Shown here one piece after another: positions 6,284-8,843 of a stretch of DNA of 8,843 bases. The notes below the pieces were generated by a model. That model worked only from the letters and a program-made list of their open reading frames with translations. It had not been told where the DNA came from and made no database searches. How positions within the stretch are numbered: position 1 is the stretch's first letter; each line of letters opens with the position of its first letter. The stretch comes from Treponema sp. Its GTDB lineage: Bacteria > Spirochaetota > Spirochaetia > Treponematales > Breznakiellaceae. The stretch covers positions 1 through 8,843 of the forward strand of contig JAISAN010000244.1 of the NCBI GenBank assembly GCA_031266635.1, read 5' to 3'. The position numbers and the translations under genes are program-made.

Positions 6284-7327
6284 CTACCAGCTAAGGTTTT
6301 TTTCAAAAACCTGAAACGTTTTTCCCGCCCGCAGTTCGGTAACCAGCTCCTGGGAAGCCTGGGCCAAAATTTCCTGCTGCCGCTGCTGGAGCAGGGTATT
6401 GCCGATATAATCCCGCACGGTTACCCGGGTTCCCAGCTGAAATATGTCGTCCAGATCCAGGTTTTTCATTTCGTAGGCTTCGGTTACCTTGATAATCTGA
6501 TACGCCCGGCCGCCTTCCATTAGTTTTGACACCTCCCCCTGTTTCAGGTTAAAAGCGGTGTTGATAAATTCGGCCCCCACAATCTGCTGGGCTTCGGGGT
6601 TGCGGGGCAGATACCCCCCGTCTCCGGCCTGGTAGCCCGAATTGGGCGCCTGACCCCGGAGGGCTACTTCGTCAAATTTGGAGGGACTGGCGCCGATTTC
6701 CCGGGAAAGCTTATCCGCCAGCTCTTTTGCCTTGGTTTTTGCCGCGGCATCGGCGCCGTAGTTTATCTGAATCATGGAAAAACGGACCGTATCGGGGCGG
6801 ACAAACTGGGACCGGGCCAAATTGTAGGCGCTTCGTATGTCTTCTTCCGAGGGAACCTCCACGGATTCAAGGACATTCTGCTTTTTGGACAGCAGATATT
6901 TCTGGATGATAAGCTGCCGGCGGAGCTGTTCCCGGAAGGCGGGGACCTCCAGGCCCGTTTGGTTCCGCACGGCGGTGGCAAATTCTGCGTCGCTGGGCTG
7001 GCGGCCGATGGCCTGAACCATACCGGCCCGGAGCTGCTGGAACTGCTGGTTTATTTCATTTTCAGATATGGTGATCTTGTCCCGTTCCGCCGCCTGAAGG
7101 GCGAGTTTTTCATTAATCATCACATCCAGAACCTGCCGCCGTTCTTCGGCGTTCAGGGGCCGTCCGCTGCCTTTTTCCATCCGCTCAACCTCGGTTCGCA
7201 ACTGCTTAACCGTGATGGGCTCGCTTTTGGTGAGATTAACAATGGCCGCAGGCTGCAGCTCGGACTGGGCAAAGGCCGCCAATCCCCCCAGGACGCATAA
7301 CGTAATCGTTAAAAATAGCCGTTTCAT
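6284..7327 (-). CDS. Secreted SurA/PrsA-like peptidyl-prolyl cis-trans isomerase
   Basis: These proteins act outside the inner membrane as folding chaperones, in diderms mainly for outer-membrane proteins. The 347-residue product starts with a signal peptide (MKRLFLTITLCVLGGLAAFA, cleavage likely after AFA at 20). A helical SurA-type N-terminal chaperone region spans about 30-150 (ITVKQLRTEVERM, RRQVLDVMINEKLALQAAE, LRRQLIIQKYL). A parvulin-type domain follows at about 180-285, with VRFSMIQINY, GDGGYLPRN, INTAFNLKQGEVSKLM and YQIIKVTEAYE. It resembles the treponemal basic membrane protein Tpn39b as I recall it. An ATG two codons upstream (7333) is possible, but the ribosome-binding site AAGGA (7333-7337) sits five bases before the ATG at 7327 and overlaps the upstream one, so 7327 is preferred. 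nusB follows after three bases. Whether the parvulin domain is catalytically active cannot be judged from sequence alone. Confidence 0.9.
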   Translation of the reverse strand: MKRLFLTITLCVLGGLAAFAQSELQPAAIVNLTKSEPITVKQLRTEVERMEKGSGRPLNAEERRQVLDVMINEKLALQAAERDKITISENEINQQFQQLRAGMVQAIGRQPSDAEFATAVRNQTGLEVPAFREQLRRQLIIQKYLLSKKQNVLESVEVPSEEDIRSAYNLARSQFVRPDTVRFSMIQINYGADAAAKTKAKELADKLSREIGASPSKFDEVALRGQAPNSGYQAGDGGYLPRNPEAQQIVGAEFINTAFNLKQGEVSKLMEGGRAYQIIKVTEAYEMKNLDLDDIFQLGTRVTVRDYIGNTLLQQRQQEILAQASQELVTELRAGKTFQVFEKNLSW

Positions 7328-7332
7328 ATTCA

Positions 7333-7337
7333 TCCTT
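7333..7337 (-). promoter_or_regulatory. Ribosome-binding site that decides the isomerase start
   Basis: On the minus strand AAGGA (7337-7333) is followed by TGAAT and then ATG at 7327. An upstream ATG at 7333-7331 would begin on the last base of this motif, leaving it no usable spacing, so the downstream ATG is the better start. Confidence 0.65.
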
Positions 7338-7350
7338 ATATCCGTAATAT

Positions 7351-7371
7351 ACCGGGCCTTTTAACCCCGGT
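7351..7371. other. Hairpin just upstream of the isomerase ribosome-binding site
   Basis: ACCGGG (7351-7356) pairs with CCCGGT (7366-7371) around a 9-base loop. It lies 13 bases upstream of the AAGGA motif in the minus-strand leader. No T run follows, so it is more likely a leader structure than a terminator. Confidence 0.5.
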
Positions 7372-7395
7372 TACCGTGAAGCTCCGGTTCGATAA

Positions 7396-7434
7396 AGAGC
7401 CGGTTTCAAAATCCGGCATTTTGGAACCGTCTCT
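7396..7434 (-). terminator. Long stem-loop between alaS and the isomerase gene, possible alaS terminator
   Basis: CGGTTTCAAAAT (7401-7412) pairs with ATTTTGGAACCG (7418-7429) around the loop CCGGC, and AGAG (7396-7399) with CTCT (7431-7434) extends it past a one-base bulge on each side. On the minus strand there is one C-A mismatch in the long stem, and the hairpin is followed by only TTTATC, a poor U run. On the plus strand the mismatch becomes a G-U pair but no T run follows. It could terminate alaS partially or act as a leader structure for the isomerase gene. Confidence 0.4.
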
Positions 7435-7455
7435 AAAAACTACACCTATAACTCT

Positions 7456-7482
7456 ACTATATAAAACCATAGTATACATCAA
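7456..7482 (-). promoter_or_regulatory. Weak promoter candidate for the isomerase operon
   Basis: On the minus strand TTGATG (7482-7477) and TATAGT (7461-7456) are spaced by 15 bases, shorter than the preferred 17. The region is AT-rich and lies just after the alaS stop. An inverted repeat TACTAT/ATAGTA (7455-7460, 7469-7474) overlaps it. If used, the transcript would carry a leader of roughly 120 bases holding both hairpins at 7351-7434. Confidence 0.25.
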
Positions 7483-7491
7483 AAAGACACA

Positions 7492-8843
7492 TTATTCGAG
7501 AACCGCCCGGATGCGGCGGACCCCGGCGGAAGAGGACTGCTCTTTCTGGATTTTGAAGCGCCCCATGGTGCCGGTCCGTTCCACATGGGGGCCCCCACAG
7601 ACTTCTTTGGAAAAAATCCCCGCGGCGGCGTCCCCGATGGTGTAGACTTTGACCTGGGATTCGTACTTTTCCCCGAAAAGGGCGATGGCGCCGGAAGCTT
7701 TGGCCTCGTCCAGGCTCATGACCGCCATGCTCACCGGCAGATCCCGGCGGATCTGTTCGTTGACCATATCCTCAACCCGTTTGATTTCTTCCGCGCTCAT
7801 GGGGGCGTTGTGGGAAAAGTCGAACCGCATCCGCTCGGCGGTGATGTTGGAGCCCTTTTGGGCCACCTGATCCCCCAAAACGGTACGGAGGGCCTTGTGG
7901 AGGAGGTGGGTGGCGGTGTGGTATTTTACCGCCATTTCCCCCTGATCCCCCAGGCCGCCTTTGAAGGTCTGGCCGCTCTGGCTCCGGGACAGTTCCTGGT
8001 GTTTTTTGAAGGCGTCGTCAAATTCCTCCCGGTTCACCTTCATCCCCTGTTCCGCAGCCAGTTCTTCGGTGAGCTCGATGGGAAAGCCGTAGGTGTCGTA
8101 GAGTTTGAAGGCCAGCCGGCCGCTCATGATCTTCCGGGGATCTTTGAGGAGGTTGGGGAGGAGTTTTTCGAATTCATGTTCCCCCTTTTGCAGGGTTTCC
8201 ATGAATTTAGCCTCTTCCTTGTCCAGTTCCCCGGTGATAAAGGCCCGGTTTTCCGCAAGTTCCGGGTAGGGGCCCCGGAACTGCTCCACGATAAGGGCCG
8301 CGACGGGGGAGAGCATGGGGCTTTCCATCCCCAGCTTCCGGCCGTGGCGGACCGCCCGGCGGATCAGGCGGCGGAGTACATAACCGGCCCCCACATTGGA
8401 GGGGCTTACCGCCCGGGGGTCTCCTAGGATAAAGGTTGAGGACCGGATGTGGTCGGCGATGATCCGCACCGATTTATCTTTTTCCCCATCGCCGCCGTAG
8501 GTATAGCCCGAGGCTTGCGCGATGCCCCCAATGGCGGGGGCGAAAATTTCCGTGTCGTAGACCGATGTTTTCCCGTTCAGGATGGTGACGGTCCGTTCAA
8601 TGCCCATACCGGTGTCTACGCAGGTGCGGGCCAGGGGTTCGTAGGCCCCTGGGGAGCCATCGGCTCCCTGAGCATTCTTGTTGTACTGCATGAACACGTC
8701 GTTCCAGATTTCCAGCCATTTGCCGCAGGAACAGCCGGGGCCGCAGTCCGGGCCGCAGGGTTCTTTGCCAAAGTCGTAGAACATTTCCGAATCCGGGCCG
8801 CAGGGGCCGGCGCTGCCCGCGGGGCCCCACCAGTTGTCCGCCC
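7492..8843 (-). CDS. alaS: Alanyl-tRNA synthetase, N-terminal part outside the window
   Basis: The enzyme charges tRNA-Ala with alanine and removes mischarged Ser or Gly. The frame is open to the right edge, so 449 C-terminal residues are visible and about 150 are missing, judging by the family. Visible in order (window residues): NWWGPAGSAGPCGPDSE (3-19) of the catalytic core; a Cys cluster C29-x3-C33-x3-C37-x-C39; DTGMGIER (76-83), class II motif 3; then the helical tRNA-binding region; and the editing domain with zinc ligands HTATH (H308, H312) and C415/H419 in CGGPH, where most AlaRS have CGGTH. The protein stops 30 residues after H419, so the C-terminal C-Ala/oligomerisation domain (about 200-250 residues in E. 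coli) is absent. I recall the same short form in other spirochaetes. The stop at 7492-7494 is a clean TAA and the sequence keeps family pattern to the end, so this looks like a natural short form rather than a frameshift. Confidence 0.96.
   Translation of the reverse strand, partial: ADNWWGPAGSAGPCGPDSEMFYDFGKEPCGPDCGPGCSCGKWLEIWNDVFMQYNKNAQGADGSPGAYEPLARTCVDTGMGIERTVTILNGKTSVYDTEIFAPAIGGIAQASGYTYGGDGEKDKSVRIIADHIRSSTFILGDPRAVSPSNVGAGYVLRRLIRRAVRHGRKLGMESPMLSPVAALIVEQFRGPYPELAENRAFITGELDKEEAKFMETLQKGEHEFEKLLPNLLKDPRKIMSGRLAFKLYDTYGFPIELTEELAAEQGMKVNREEFDDAFKKHQELSRSQSGQTFKGGLGDQGEMAVKYHTATHLLHKALRTVLGDQVAQKGSNITAERMRFDFSHNAPMSAEEIKRVEDMVNEQIRRDLPVSMAVMSLDEAKASGAIALFGEKYESQVKVYTIGDAAAGIFSKEVCGGPHVERTGTMGRFKIQKEQSSSAGVRRIRAVLE

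Noticed and set aside
6296..6303. A AAA AAC slippery heptamer in the correct phase near the 3' end of the isomerase gene (minus strand), which could signal programmed -1 frameshifting.
   Set aside because: A -1 shift meets TAG two codons later, changing only the last few residues, and no stimulating stem-loop follows. It does not lead into nusB.
7585..8427. A 280-codon plus-strand open frame opposite alaS.
   Set aside because: alaS is certain on the minus strand. High GC at third positions of alaS opens this antisense frame; its composition (Gly, Phe, Val) has no domain pattern.

Overview
The window looks like chromosomal DNA from a treponeme-type spirochaete, probably a free-living or gut-associated relative of Treponema rather than T. 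pallidum, given the fairly high and uneven GC content. The reasons are the minus-strand gene block alaS - SurA-like isomerase - nusB - TPR protein - groES, a groES without groEL beside it, and an alanyl-tRNA synthetase that ends right after its editing domain. From memory, not checked here, T. pallidum has alaS, a basic membrane protein, nusB and groES close together (about TP1013-TP1017) with groEL elsewhere. The genus assignment is inference.

Layout. Positions 1-3364 (+ strand) hold two cell-envelope genes: the 3' part of an outer-membrane beta-barrel protein (its start lies before the window) and, 22 bases later, a 516-residue lipoprotein. The two are probably co-transcribed and end at a strong intrinsic terminator (3397-3443). 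Positions 3365-3608 are a convergent intergenic region packed with stem-loops, including a terminator for the opposite strand (3467-3495) and a perfect 16-bp inverted repeat just after groES. Positions 3609-8843 (- strand) are housekeeping genes read leftwards: alaS (partial, runs off the right edge), a secreted SurA/PrsA-like peptidyl-prolyl isomerase, nusB, a membrane-anchored TPR protein of unknown role, and groES with its own sigma-70-type promoter.

How the genes may work together. The isomerase, nusB and TPR genes are tightly packed (3-nt gap, then 16-nt overlap) and are probably translated in a coupled way. The 164-base gap between alaS and the isomerase gene holds two hairpins and a weak promoter candidate, so the isomerase gene may be regulated separately. 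A SurA-like chaperone would serve outer-membrane proteins such as the one at the left edge, but nothing in the sequence links them directly.

The most striking signal is an uninterrupted run of 12 G inside the reading frame of the outer-membrane protein (836-847). Losing or gaining one G leads to a stop within about 140 or 30 bases. This is the classic layout of a phase-variable surface protein. I see no tRNA, rRNA, CRISPR array or insertion sequence. No stretch over 300 bases lacks a gene.
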